A stretch of DNA of 64,000 nt from Deroplatys truncata (Eukaryota; Arthropoda; Insecta; Mantodea; Mantidae). Position 1 is the stretch's first letter, and each line of letters opens with the position of its first letter. Of the stretch, positions 23,490 to 35,130 are shown piece by piece. The stretch covers positions 105,172,094 through 105,236,093 of the forward strand of contig CM060975.1 in NCBI GenBank assembly GCA_030765065.1, read 5' to 3'. Both the position numbers and the translations under genes were made by a program. The notes beneath the pieces are model-generated. The model was not told the origin of the DNA. It saw nothing but the letters and a program-made list of their open reading frames with translations, and ran no database searches.

Positions 23490-23562
23490 ACCAATGGAAA
23501 TCGAACCCAGAGTTCTAGGTTTCTAGGCTAGAACACTAACCACCAGACCGCAAACACAATAT
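23490..23562 (-). repeat. tRNA-like SINE head
   Basis: Minus strand: GGTCTGGTGGTTAGTGTTCT (A-box region) and GGGTTCGATTTCCATTGG (B box). The acceptor arms pair poorly; probably a SINE remnant. Confidence 0.5.
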
Positions 23563-23769
23563 TATTTGTGTGCATTAGTGTGAAGTTTTCCAGATGTTGA
23601 GCAGTACATTTCGAAACGTTAAATTGACTTCCTTTTTTCACTCTCATGAGCATGTAAAGGGTACGTAAAGAAACACGGTTAGTACATAGCTATCCACTAA
23701 CATTTTAGTACTGTACTAACCTACAAAATGTATATGTCCCCTGAAAAGGGTGAAGTAGAGCACCGCACG
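23563..23769. other. Unassigned sequence
   Basis: Nothing recognised. Confidence 0.4.
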
Positions 23770-24275
23770 CAAGCCAAGCCGGTCCTTATGCTTCTACCGT
23801 GACCCCGGGAGGTAGGGATGAGGGGGGGAGACCCGAAGGGCGACCATATCTGGATGACGACGAGCCAAGCACAGACGGGGTCCCTAATGGCTCCAGATTA
23901 AACGCCTCCAATCTCGCCCGAACCCACTCTATTGGGCCCCTAGCCTCCGGGGCTCCTCCGAAGGAGCTCCCGCCCCGAAAGCACTCAGAGGCGGGTTCCA
24001 GCCGAGCAGTCCCTGGACGACGTCAGGAAGAAACTTCCACAAAGTACACAGAAACCGCCCAGCCGCAAATCGCCGACAGCGGTCCTATAACCATGAAATA
24101 GATGACAAGGAAGATGAGTGGTACAGGAAATGGGGGTAGGGGAGGTGGTGGAAGATGAACTACTCCAGGCTTTCGCCTGTCGATCCGAAGAAACCACAAA
24201 AAACGGATGGGGATCGAACCAGGGACCTCCAGAATGCGAGTCGCACACGTTACCGCGGCGCCACCTCGCTCTTTA
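23770..24275 (-). repeat. SINE family B-related element, long GC-rich body
   Basis: On the minus strand the head is GAGCGAGGTGGCGCCGCGGT with B box CTGGTTCGATCCCCATCC. A GC-rich body of more than 400 bp then runs down to about 23,770. It is much more GC-rich than its surroundings, which produces a spurious 100-codon open frame on +. Confidence 0.6.
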
Positions 24276-24369
24276 TGTTAGTCCTGAAAGAAGTTTACGC
24301 GAATATTTTTCTAACAGGAAGTAAATAAAATAATAAGATATTGTATAAATACTTTGTAAACTAGATGTA

Positions 24370-24404
24370 ATGGGTAGAGAAAGCGTGAGAACCCTACACA
24401 TCGG
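24370..24404 (-). repeat. R repeat terminus fragment
   Basis: GGTAGAGAAAGCGTGAGAAC followed by CCTACACATCGGA is a diverged R end. Too short to be certain. Confidence 0.35.
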
Positions 24405-24909
24405 ACTTTCTTCCCTTAAAGCGCGTGTTCGGTTAAAGGATATCCGGTGGGTTCGGATTATCGAGATTTTAGGTATTAGCTACATGTTTTCTTCCTCCAA
24501 AACTTACATAAAAATTGCAAAAGAAATGAGAGTTACTCAAGTGTTATGGTTTTACAAACAGAAGTACGTTTCTGTTCGGAACACTCTTGGCTACCTCCGA
24601 AAGGTAATGTCACCTGTTGTGTTAACTATATCAATATTTCCTGAAAGAGATCCTGCGCTCTCTTCAGATGCTGCGAGGCATGATGGTGGCGGTGGATGAC
24701 AAAATTGACCAATTTGCGGGCACGCACAACGCATCCCATTTAGAAGCTTGCGGTTTTGCTTGTCGCGCGCCGATACCCTCCAGTACCTCACTATGCGACA
24801 AGCCTCCTAGGTCAAAACTCTTCCTTCTAGCAGATGCTGCAAATATGTGTGTGCCGCTTGTGCATCACATGTTAGCGAAATGCCATTCCCCATTCGAAAG
24901 AAAGAAAAG
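24405..24909. other. Unassigned sequence
   Basis: Open frames on + (24,370-24,699 and 24,668-24,976) show no domain. Confidence 0.4.
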
Positions 24910-25108
24910 AAATCTGATGAGTTACATTCACTTGACTTTCCCTACATACCACCCTTTATTTTTGTTTCTATTTTAAAAACTTTTGTCATTAAAGTTTAGT
25001 TTCTCTATCTATTTCATATTAACCAGATAAACGTTTGCAGAAACGGTTTCATTACATATTTCGTAGTAGATACAAGCAGTACATAGTAAGCTGAAGCGAT
25101 AGTTACTT
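24910..25108 (+). repeat. R repeat, 5' fragment of the diverged subgroup
   Basis: AATCTGATGAGTTACATTC start, then ATTTCATATTAACCAGATAA and GCGATAGTTACTT; stops before the core. Confidence 0.65.
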
Positions 25109-25437
25109 TAAAGGGGAACGAAAAACAAAAATGAATATTTCATTCACCATATCCGTTTATTTTTGTCAGGAATAAATAACAACGCACGCAGTTCACCATC
25201 CCAAGGTGAATGGTTATCGGGTTGTCGAGTTGACACGTGACGTCATGAGAGCCACACTGCACCCAGACAAGACGTACGCAGCATAGGTGTTTTAAATGGT
25301 TAACAAGTTTACTGTTAATTTCACTAGAAGTTCTAACTTCTCTTAATAACAAAGAGTAGAGCTAATGCTAGCCAATCACGTTTCATAACCTAGTAAATAC
25401 CTGCTAGGTGAACAGTAGTCTAACATCTGTTTTGAAA
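25109..25437. other. Unassigned sequence upstream of the P2X7-like relic
   Basis: No coding signal. It may include the left end of the element that carried the next two genes, but no inverted repeat partner was found. Confidence 0.4.
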
Positions 25438-25925
25438 ATGAGTGAACGTGGTATCCGACCTTATCAGTTGAGCCAAAAAAGTGCGATTTTGAACCGATTC
25501 CGAGACAGTGTGAACACCGAAAACCGTGCTGGTTCCATCCATTAGGTAAGAGTAAGGAATGTATACCGACGAATAATGACGAGGAAAGTGTGTGTTGCTC
25601 GGACGATGAAAACACAAAATTGGTGAATGGTGATTTTGTTTGTATCACAAAGCATCCTAATTTTCACAAACTACAGATCGGATGCTTTAAATACTGTGAG
25701 GCATAATTTAGAGTTAAAAATAAAAAGTCGAGCTAAAAAGAAGTCACCTACAATCCTGCTAGTAAGATCTGGCGAAATTCTTGCTACAGTTTATTGGATT
25801 ATTTCGTGGACTGCTATTGGACACAGAAGAAGAGTTGTCATACATGATGTATAGTGCTTAGTATAGAAATACTTTTCCAGAACCCAGCGGAGTATATGTA
25901 GGCTTCATTAATAAACTTCACTAAT
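25438..25925 (+). pseudogene. P2X7 intracellular (ballast)-like zinc domain protein, relic
   Basis: Starts MSERGIRPYQ at 25,438. After a one-base shift, a frame of about 78 codons contains PCWFHP, ESVCC and FVCITKHPNFHKL. This is the Cys/His order of the P2X7 C-terminal intracellular domain and its stand-alone insect relatives (W-C ... ESVCC ... C-I-T-x-H-P-x-F). Two further frames continue the family: IISWTAIGHRRRVVI, then YRNTFPEPSGVYVGFINKL. The order and spacing agree with the domain from start to finish, so this was one protein of roughly 150-160 residues, now with at least three frame breaks. Stand-alone copies of this domain are frequent in invertebrates and their role is not established. 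It converges on the THAP/Kolobok transposase relic about 250 bp away, which suggests both came in on one element, though no ends were found. Confidence 0.65.
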
Positions 25926-26179
25926 AAACAACAAATTAAAAATAGTAAGTTTTAAATTCAACCATTATTTATTATTATTTAAAATTTTATAATGTGTCTG
26001 TGACGCACCTTCTTATGCTTACTGAAAACGTGAGAAGTGCTTCAATCGTAGTAACTCTAATGGTGGTCGACGCGTGGGAGCTATATTCTTCGATAGTGAC
26101 AGATCAATTGCTGCGTCCGGTAATGGATGCACACAACGTGCGTGCAGATATTGTTCTATTTCACGCACTATCAGCAGTT
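25926..26179. other. Intergenic gap between the convergent relics
   Basis: AT-rich; probably the 3' noncoding parts of the two convergent relics. Confidence 0.4.
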
Positions 26180-28074
26180 TCCGTTCTTCGTTAGATTACT
26201 CATATCTATTTTTCATGATCCAAGACCCAGATGCTTTGGAGTACTGGGTTTTAACACCAGTAATCTTTTTTAAATTTTATTTACATTGAAATTGTGTTCT
26301 AGCGCTGCTATCATGGATCTAAGTTGAAGGCTATTACATGAAAAATGTATTCTTTCGGGACATATCTGAGATGAAGATTGTGATAACTTTCTAAACTGCT
26401 ATGATGTATATAATGTCGAATACGAGCCAAATCTTTTAAGAAGGTGCTGTCCAAAATAATTTTCTTCACAGCATGATAGGCATTTGATTCGCCTTTAATC
26501 CATAAATTATTTCTTTGGTCCTCTTCCAGTAATTCATGTTCACAAGATTTCCATTCACCGTTTTCTAGCCATTTATATTCATTTTTATATGATGAAGAAC
26601 TGATGTTAATTTTGCAATTAATGTGGTAGCGTTCTCATTACAGTTTTGCGCAGCCCACTATAAATGGTTATTTATACTGCTTTTCATTCCATCAGCTCTG
26701 GGTAATTCTTTTTTCTGTTATTTTAATTTTTTTCATTTGACTTTTAGACAAATGCCATACATCAAATTCATGTTCAACTTCCAGATACTGAGTTTTAATA
26801 GGTATTTTACACCTTTATGCCCGTCGGAGAGAAAAACTTCAATTCTATGCTTTTCCTGTTTTGCAAGCCTTGTCATTATGTTGTCGTAAGCAGCCTTTTC
26901 CAAAACGACTTTCACCATACCTCTTTGAACAAGTTCAAAATAAATAATTTTGCAGGAATTAAATCCATGACAGAATAGACCAAATATTTGGCTGAAAATC
27001 TTGGTGAGTCATACTGCCCATTCCCTACCAACCACATAGGTATACTACAACCTTTTAATGAATGCAAGTACTTTGTTCTTTCTCGAATCCAAAATGCTCT
27101 AACTGGTGCTGCCATGTTTCGAATGGTTTTATCGAATGAACGCTTGGAAACATTGCCAAATCAGTGATTTGCAGAAGGATTTAAATTGCTGAAACAATAT
27201 ACCATAACTTGCTCTTAAAACACTTCCTTCTGGTTTCTTTCCTGATAAATTTTGTGAGTTTCAAGTGAATACCGCAATAACACATTGTTTTAACGCATAG
27301 CATTGTCCCTTTAACGTAAAGAGAAATTATTTTGACTTCATTTCTACATAAAACACATACCTTGAAAAATAAAAGTAGAGATTTCCAAGCAACAATGAAA
27401 TATCCCGCTTAGCTTCATTTCCATGTGTAGTGAAAGTTTCTTCTTCTTCTTCCTCGTTATTACTTGTATCAAAATCTGAAGTATCAGGTTCGTAGAAACC
27501 TTCATTCACCTTATCCTGATCTTCCTCATCATTGCTTGTTTAGTAGATTTTTCAGGTTCCAACAATATATATTTCCTTATGATTTCAGTACCTAGTTCAC
27601 ATTGTCTGAATTCTTGGTTTTTTCATCACCTTCTATTCTGAATTTTCTTTCAATAATTTTAACATCATCGCCTTCTTTGTCAGTCTTATTGCAAGTAACA
27701 CTATGCTTTTACGATTTCTAGCCTCATATCACCACTCTGTTCTCTGTCTTTGATCTTGGATGAAGACGGTGAAGAATCAACTGTCTTACTAGAACTTGAT
27801 AGTAGGGATAGTTCCAGGTTTTAATAAAGGCTCTCTGAAAGCTTCATCTGGCATAAGTTCTTTTTTAATAACCGTGTCTGTTCACAATCTGTGTCCTTAA
27901 AATGGAAGGAACATAAACGTGCACCGGGACCAGGCAAAAAATATTTTCTTTTGCAAAATTCTACCTATGTCCTGTATCTTTTGGGAGATTTGTCTCTGTT
28001 TGGAAACGCGTGAAAATGAATTCCCTAGTCTGTTCCTTCTCAAATTACAGCCATATTGCACAACATTGAGGCAT
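26180..28074 (-). pseudogene. THAP-domain transposase of Kolobok type, relic
   Basis: On the minus strand the start codon is at 28,074-28,072 (MPQCC). YGCNLRRNR and, after a frame change, ARLCSFHFKDTD follow, the C2CH zinc finger signature of a THAP DNA-binding domain. Downstream are GTIPTI and an acidic linker (SNNEEEEEETF, near 27,430). The catalytic half follows: GNGQYDSPRFSAKYLVYSVM, LSDGHKGV, HEFDVWHLSKS, KWLENGEWKSCEHELLEED, AYHAVKKIILDSTFLKDL, LESYHNLHLRYVPKE and SKASGSWIMKNRYE. These match the conserved blocks of Kolobok/THAP9-like transposases in order. At least six frameshifts or stops are present. Transposases of this class move elements into TTAA sites. No inverted ends were located, so only the gene is called. 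Confidence 0.75.
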
Positions 28075-28356
28075 TTTATTGTTCACAATATTACGTTTGT
28101 ATAATACTAAACTGACTCAGTAACACCATCACCAAAACACCACAATACACTTGAACTTAAATACTGAAGCAGTATTTTTAACACTTAAATGATTTCAGTC
28201 TAATTATATAATATAAAATATAACAGCCCGCCTTAAAGCAATATATGTATACTACAATATATAAAAAGTGTATATTACAGTCATTGTATATGTTTATATT
28301 ATTGTGTACATGTATAATAATGTTATGTGAATGTATTAGGTAATTTAATAATGTAG
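28075..28356. other. Unassigned very AT-rich sequence
   Basis: Upstream of the THAP transposase relic; may include its promoter and element end. Nothing definite. Confidence 0.4.
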
Positions 28357-28730
28357 GAGCTGTGAGAATGCAGTTGCTAACAATGAGGTAACCTTAAGGC
28401 AATAATGAATTAGAAGGTTTAATAATGCTAGTAATTTTTGGAGTAATAATAATGTAATATTTAAAACAGTTTATAAATAGCCAATCAACAACTAGAAAAA
28501 CCTTAAGTTAAATAAAAGTATACTATTGGAGTAAAATTAGCCAATCAGAGACGTGAAATAGAAACATTTACAAATTTAAGCGGTAAACGGCAGTCGCTAG
28601 AAGGCAACGTACCTGAGCAGTTTGTTCGCTCGGTACGTACTCAGTGTGAGACGAAAATTCATTACGGCGAGAATATTATAAAGTTTACGTGTTAAAAAGT
28701 GCAAGTAATTAATAAATAATCTCACAGCTC
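28357..28730. repeat. 374-bp segment bounded by 11-bp inverted repeats
   Basis: GAGCTGTGAGA at 28,357-28,367 is the reverse complement of TCTCACAGCTC at 28,720-28,730. The interior has a TATAAATAG near 28,470 and AATAAA signals. It could be a small MITE or, reading TGTGAG...CTCACA, a solo LTR. No matching direct repeats flank it, so neither is established. Confidence 0.4.
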
Positions 28731-29214
28731 TCTATACAAGTGAAGTGTTATTTAATCGTGTGAAGGATTAATAAAAGGAGTGAAGTAAAAATTATAATTA
28801 GTGTAAGCCTACATTCTTTAGCCGCATCACTCCCTGATAAGAGATACATGTTTCTACAAATTAATACGGACGCAGCCGAGGCAAACATAAATATATATAA
28901 TATTTAAAGAAACATAAAAATACAAAGTTGATTCCTGAACGTTGGGGCGAAGGCCACCGGAAACTTTGTACCATACGTGGGGCAGCAATAATACTTCTTC
29001 AATACCAACATGAACAGTCTTTGAAAACGTATTACTGCACGTGCAGTAATGACTGACGTTATCTCCCAACTGCTTCCAGCGCACGGCTGGCTCTGATGAG
29101 GTAAAAGGTGGTTATTATTTCCCTTGCTCAGCGGTAATGTTACCACTGCATTTTACAGGTTATATCCTTCATTTAGGAATAAACATGATTTTTCTGTTTC
29201 GTTCCCCTTTAAAA
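28731..29214. other. Unassigned sequence
   Basis: Nothing recognised. Confidence 0.4.
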
Positions 29215-29400
29215 ATTACCGAGCGAGATGGCTCCGCTGTAACGTGTAAGGCTCGCATTCGGGAGGACCCAGATTCGATTCTCGTCGAGCCGGCCACTCT
29301 GAACACGTGTTTTTTTTCGCTGTTTCCGGGTCAGTAGGTGAATGCTGGGGTGGCTCCTCTTCTACCACGAATTTCCTGTCCCCCCATTAGTTATAGGAGA
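29215..29400 (+). repeat. SINE family B copy
   Basis: Head ACCGAGCGAGATGGCTCCGC with B box AGATTCGATTCTCGTC, then GTTTCCGGGTCAGTAGGTGA and ATGCTGGGGTGG. Diverged but colinear with the copy at 34,681. Confidence 0.75.
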
Positions 29401-30808
29401 GATCTGCAAAAAACACGGATAGCGTAATATGTCAGAAAGGCTGGCATCAACGCATAAGGATTTCTGTCTCTCTTCCTCAGAAAGCAAAAATGCCAAATTT
29501 GCTCCTTTTCAAACTAAAAACAAGTTGAGAAATGCTACTTTACGTTTCAGTAGCTATTTTCCTCTGTATGTTTACTAACATCGCAAAGGAAAAAATTATA
29601 CAGTAATATTTCAAATTACAGTAGAATAATACTATTATATACTACATATCAGTTGAATATTTTATCTTTCTCAAACCATTGCTCAAAAAATAAATTTGGA
29701 GAAATTTCGGTTTAATGAATCTAATCTAATTCCCAAAGCCTTCTGAGCCCTAACTACTACAACATTTAATCGGAATTCTGCAATTGTCTACATAGTGTGA
29801 AATTAAACACATTACGCAACTGCTAAGTAAGTTTCATTGCTTTACTCGTATGGAAATTCTAGCTTCGCCAACTGCACCGCAAACATTCATTCACAACGGA
29901 AATGCAGCAGTTTCTTTAAAGTTGCGCAAATAACTATTATCCATTTTGCACCACTCCTTCTGTGACGCTAAGCACCCAATTTTCAGCAAGTGTCTTGAAA
30001 TTTTCCAAAATTCTAACTACAGCAAATGTTCGGATGAAAAGAGGGACAAGCCACCAAAACTGTTTCTTGGTGTAACCCAGCGATCTCAAGCCGGAGGAAT
30101 TAGGATCTCTGTATTCCGAAGGATAGGCTAATGAAATGTCCTTGCTGATGACAGGATTGCCAATAATGGTTTGCTAGGCTGAGGATTACAGACTGGATGT
30201 AAGCAAGCTTTTCTCTAACACCGAGAAAGACACTCCTAGCATTTAATGACCAAACCATTGGTTGTATTCTTAAACATTCTTGTTGCAATACCAACTAAAT
30301 TGCAAAATTGTAAATACATCATATGGAATAGGAAAAAAAAAGATAAAACAAAACCGCATTAATTTTTAATCTAATGGTGTATTTATGTTTGCTCTCAATA
30401 GTCATTATTAATTTAAGAGTTGAAATCATAGTCGTCGCTTATGTGAAAAGAAATACTAAAGCAATAAATATTTCCTTCTGATAAGGAAACGCTTATTACC
30501 ATTTGGTATATGTACACAGACGGTACTTATATGCTCAGCGCTAAACGCTTACTTATTTCCGAAGCACATGTGGCAACATGGTTCAGCTGTTTCACAGCCA
30601 CTCAGATGCGCGAAGGAATGTGTAAATGAACATGCCATTATCATTTTCGTTGGTTTTATTCACAACTGTTGAGCACCTGGTAGAAGTTTGCGAGTTTTAA
30701 ATGGTACATTTATTAATTAGTTAACTTTAGTTTAAAATCAAGTAGATTGTAAATTTAGTTAAGGGTTTGTATTAATAGTTATACAGTTCCATTAGTTAGG
30801 TCGAAAAC
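29401..30808. other. Unassigned AT-rich sequence
   Basis: No gene or repeat family recognised; all open frames are under 65 codons. Confidence 0.45.
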
Positions 30809-30898
30809 ATGTCAAAAGAAAAACATTTCAGCGAGCAGGAAAGAAACCAACTAAAAGAGTTGGTGCTGAGATACATCGTAGATTCGGTCGCTGTGTGA
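30809..30898 (+). CDS. Short frame resembling a Myb/SANT-like N-terminus
   Basis: A 29-codon frame MSKEKHFSEQERNQLKELVL ... ending VDSVAV. The FSEQERNQLKELV part is like the first helix of the Myb/SANT-like DNA-binding domains found in zeste-type regulators and many insect transposon proteins. Nothing downstream continues the domain in any frame. It may be an exon-like remnant or chance; confidence is low. Confidence 0.2.
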   Translation: MSKEKHFSEQERNQLKELVLRYIVDSVAV

Positions 30899-31628
30899 TG
30901 TACTGGCCTTAAGTGGCATTTACTCGTGGACTGTTTTAAAACTGAAAACCTGACTTTCTAGCGAAAAGTGTTAGTAGCTAGAAGTATTTACAATATGTGC
31001 ACTGTGTATATGCATGCATGGAAGCAAATCACAAATGCAAGTACTACACGGTCCAGCAGTAAGAAGAAAGGAAAAGTAGCCAATAACTTACAATGTTTGG
31101 CTTGAACAGCGGGTTTTCACGCGAAATTGTTAAACCTCTGTTCAAGATAACCCAACATATATTTGCGAATTAATGGTAAAAACGTGTGACGTTAAGTGAT
31201 CCATTGCAGTTGTAGTAATTATGCAAAATAGGCAATTTGATCGAGAAAGCACTGCAGAGATGTACTTATTTACTGCAGAAACATTTCCGCATTTTATTTT
31301 TGGGATTTGATTAAATGGTTCTGAATAAGTGCAGCAGAATCTCGTTTTCTAGGAACCCAAGGACTTTGGACAACATAAATGAGAAAACAACTAAACAGAA
31401 AACATATGGATAGTGTTATAGCACTGAGATTCTATAGATTATCTTTTCAAGTAAGCCTGTCTCACGTTGTGACTTCATAACCTCTGTTTGTTAAGGTTAC
31501 GTTGTTTAGCAGAGGCATTAGATTATTACAACAGCGGCTTCTTACATTCAGCATCCCTATGGGTTTCAAGTGAATTTTGCAAATCATGCAAATTCATTTA
31601 TTAATGCGCAGTACAATTTGGTATGAAA
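30899..31628. other. Unassigned sequence
   Basis: Nothing recognised. Confidence 0.4.
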
Positions 31629-31888
31629 TCGTCCTCCGTGGACTAGTGGTACCGTGCTAGCCTCTAGTTCCCAAGGTCGCGGGTTCAAACCCGGCGGAGG
31701 GCGTAAAAATCCTTGGCAGGGCTTCCTTCGGAAGGGAAGTAAAGCCGGTGGATTTACGGCACGTAAAAGAACCTCAAGCCTAATAAAGAGGCCTCTGAGC
31801 AAAATTACCGGTCTTTCACGCCCAATATAGAATGGGACGCTAAGGACCATAGTAGTTAAAGAGCGTCCATAAATAAAACTCAATTTAA
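31629..31888 (+). repeat. SINE family A copy
   Basis: Head TCGTCCTCCGTGGACTAGTG with B box GGGTTCAAACCCGGCGG, a shortened middle, and the usual GAGCGTCCATAAATAAAAC end. Confidence 0.88.
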
Positions 31889-32207
31889 GCCATTATCGTT
31901 AACCTCCGTTGTAGCAGTTGATGCAAGATGGCGTCGGCTCTCCTTATTGCACATAAGCGGAGGTCGGAGCTTCCTTATAGAATAAGCATTTCCTTATTCG
32001 CCTGAAAGAGTAGCGTCTGTTGCTGAAAATCGCTGCTTAAGGACTTCCTTGAAATAAGCGACAACTATGAATTCGACCCTTAATATGCTTTAAAGCTTGA
32101 AATGAATTAATTCGCAATCAAATAATACACACCTTGTTATTCGAAGGATGTTGAAACAACACAAGTAAATTTATATGTGAAACAAAATAATGAGGCAGGC
32201 AAGAAGG
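31889..32207. other. Unassigned sequence
   Basis: Nothing recognised. Confidence 0.4.
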
Positions 32208-32262
32208 CTCAGGCGGTATCGCCACTAGCTCGTATTCGGGAGGTCGTTGATACTTGGTCCAA
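32208..32262 (+). repeat. SINE family B head fragment
   Basis: GGCTCAGGCGGTATCGCCAC then GTATTCGGGAGGTCGTTGAT resembles a decayed family B head. Confidence 0.4.
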
Positions 32263-32349
32263 CTATGTTGTTTATCGTTACCAGGTAAATATATCCAACA
32301 CTACAACCCAAAGTTCGACTTACAGGACCAAAGAAATATAAATAAAAGT

Positions 32350-32560
32350 GTTACAGGAAGGTGATTACGCAACTAAGGCAAACCATCAGTAATTGGCACA
32401 GGAAAGCAGCTATGCAACTAAGACCATTTATCAATAAGTTATCCAAGCAGATGGTACAGGAAGGCGACTGTAAACTAAGGTCATATAATCAACAAATTAC
32501 TCAAGCAGATGGTACAGGAAAGCGACTACACGACTATGGTCCGACAACGCACTGACTACG
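32350..32560 (+). repeat. 58-bp tandem repeat, about 3.5 units
   Basis: GGTACAGGAAGGCGACT-type unit starts recur at 32,395, 32,453 and 32,511 (58-bp steps), with a shorter first step from 32,350. A later isolated unit start lies at about 32,641. A 64-codon open frame across it is a by-product. Confidence 0.75.
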
Positions 32561-32783
32561 CATGCACCCAAAGAAAAGTCAGCAGTTCCACGAACCCAAA
32601 TTTCACATTCCAACTAAACTTTCAATAATTACAAAATAGAGGGTACAGGAAGGCGACTGATAGCCACCCATCTGTTTGGTACGCGCTGAATGAGTTGAAC
32701 AGAGGAACCTGCGGTGGCCGACGCGATATGGCCAAGAAATTAAAGTGACGTTATAAAAACAAGCACAACACAATAAAAACTAA
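32561..32783. other. Unassigned sequence
   Basis: Contains one stray unit start of the 58-bp repeat; nothing else. Confidence 0.35.
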
Positions 32784-33645
32784 AAATTCTTATATGTTAC
32801 ATTCCCGTGACTTTCTCTACCCTCTATCGTTAATTACAAGGGTAAACAACCTAGTCTTACTGAAGCTTATTTTTATATCTACTTCATTTTAATCCAAACA
32901 AACTTTTGCAAAAATAGCTACATTACATATTTCGTTACAGACACAAAGGGAACAGCGATAGTCAAATGTTTTAGAACTGTACGCTACATGCTGAATTTAA
33001 AATTCCATACTCGTTCCATGCTATCGCGAGAAACAACTAAAAATCGGCAGGTTCTTGAAAAGAATGGCTTAGGTATTGAACAATTCGTGCCATTAATAAC
33101 GGATATCTCAGAAATGGCTGTCACAAAAAAAAATATTTGCAATAAATTGTGTGTTTTAAAGAGATCTGTATTTTTTGTGTAGTTCGTTTTGGTCTATCGC
33201 TTAACGTTTACCAGTTATTCCAGATAATACAAAATTCCTTCCGAATGAAGTAGCCTTCACAGGCTATTCGCAGAAAATTCAAGACATGCATTTTATTTCT
33301 CATATACGAGTATCTTTAACATATGGCAATTAAATAAAAATCATTACAGGCAGTTTTTAGAAAATCAAAAATTTCTAAAAATGTTCCATATAAAGGGTAG
33401 TTTGGGGTAGTGGGATTTTCTTGAAAATCTTCGTGTCGCATCTTTGGAAAGTTTGGTATTTATCCGACTTTTTGTTTTTAAGTTATGCTGTTCACACACA
33501 CACACACACACACACACACATCTCTTTCTAAAAATGTTTTATTTTATTTATTTATTTATTTATATATTTCCAGTGAAATCTCGATATCGAATTTTTGGGT
33601 GGAATACGGAATTTCCCTAGTTACTATACGCAGTACAGAAAGTTA
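32784..33645 (+). repeat. R repeat, diverged full-length copy
   Basis: Colinear with the main R family from TATGTTACATTCCCGTGAC to CTATACGCAGTACAGAAAG but with many substitutions and indels. The variable tract has become (CA)n at 33,494-33,521, followed by (TTTA)n at 33,540-33,565. Confidence 0.8.
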
Positions 33646-34680
33646 AGAGAAGAACATGCTTGAATCCAGAAAATTCTAAATATTCAAGTGCGAATATTCG
33701 CAAACCATTATTGCCTCCGCCTCAAAAAGGACAACTGACTTACTTTACGAATTTTAAGATTGCAGTTTGTTTGCATTACAAGGCAAAGTTATTAATCGAT
33801 ATTTTATTGTCCTTTTAGTCTGCCCTTACACCTTAAAACCGAATTGCAGCCGGCATTGCTTGTTAAAAATATACGTACTAGTAGCATACTCGGTTGCATA
33901 GGTAGCTTTTGAAAACTGGAACGCCAATTAATGAATACCCTTTCGTATTCTTTATGAAAATATCGTACAATGATCCATACGATTTGTATGGTGATTCTTA
34001 CTCATAACAGTAATTTCGTAAGTCCGTGTGATATTTCTAGTAACTTAGGAAAACTCTCCTGACATTCATGCAAATTCTAATGAAATATGGGTAGAATTTA
34101 TGTTTCTGATTTCCTTAACTTTCCCCCAAGTCTCCCAAATTCTAGAAACCCTGTAAGTGAAATAATTATCGGAATATTCTAATAAATTTTAGATAATCAC
34201 AATATATAAAATTCTAAACTCGTGTACCTTCTCTTTGGTTCTGTAGTTATTTAATAACATAAAGGCTTCATAGTTTTCGCATAATAAAGAAACTCCTGAC
34301 ATCAGCATTCAGGTGAGACCGGTGGATATGAAAATTCCCCACTACTAGATCAACCAAATTAAACATTTTGAAATTGGTACATGGTCTGTGACCATTTTCT
34401 CAGTTGTTAATTATAAATATAGGTGGCGTAATTGCTGATATTACGCTGAATACAATAATGTTCTCTCTTTATATAATTATTTAAACATTTATATTGGTAA
34501 CGAACTTGACCAAAATAAGCAGAAAACGCAGCAAAACTTTCTAACATAAGGGCTATTAAAATGTTTTAACATCCAGAAACTTCATTTATGTTATACGAAT
34601 AAAAGCTGTTCAGATGTTTAAAGGTTAAATCCTGCACTCATCTGCAGTATTTGAATAAAATGCCAATTAAAGGCATACAT
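33646..34680. other. Unassigned AT-rich sequence
   Basis: Nothing recognised. Confidence 0.45.
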
Positions 34681-35130
34681 AACCGAGCGGGATAGCTCAG
34701 GTGGTAACGTCCGTGGCCCGCATTCGAGAGGCCGTGGGTTCGATTCCCCTTCCTGACCCGGGTGTTTCCCCGGGTCGCCAGGTGAATGCTGGGAAGGATC
34801 ATTACATCCCCCAAATTTCCTGTATCTCCATTTCATCTCCACTCTCATTTCACTTCAGGGTTGCTCGGCGGGAGGGCTCGGCATTTGCAGCAGGATGCTC
34901 TAAGTAAACCTTGTACTCCGGACTGTAAGCGGTCTCCGGGTCCCAGACTCCCCATGGGGAAGGAGGCCCGCTGCACCAGCCAGCACTCCGGGAGTTCAAA
35001 TCTGTAAATGGTAGGGACCCTGCCTCCTGGTCCGACCGCCCTCTGTCTCCTCTCACCTCATCCCTCCCTTGCGGAGGCGCCCCATCAGGGGCATAGGCAC
35101 AAAAGATCTGCGTAAGTGGAGATGCTAAGT
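34681..35130 (+). repeat. SINE family B, long copy (about 450 bp)
   Basis: Head GAGCGGGATAGCTCAGGTGG with B box GGGTTCGATTCCCCTTCC, body with CCCGGGTCGCCAGGTGAATG, then a GC-rich 3' part ending near GGCACAAAAGATCTGCG. The same 3' part, reversed, starts the copy at 40,971, which shows the long body belongs to the family. Confidence 0.8.

Noticed and set aside
23799-24101. 100-codon Pro/Gly/Ser-rich frame
   Set aside because: It lies in the GC-rich body of a reverse-oriented SINE; the openness follows from base composition.
28361-28726. Solo LTR reading TGTGAG...CTCACA
   Set aside because: No direct duplication flanks it, and the inverted match extends beyond the TG/CA ends, so an LTR call is not supported; kept only as an inverted-repeat unit.
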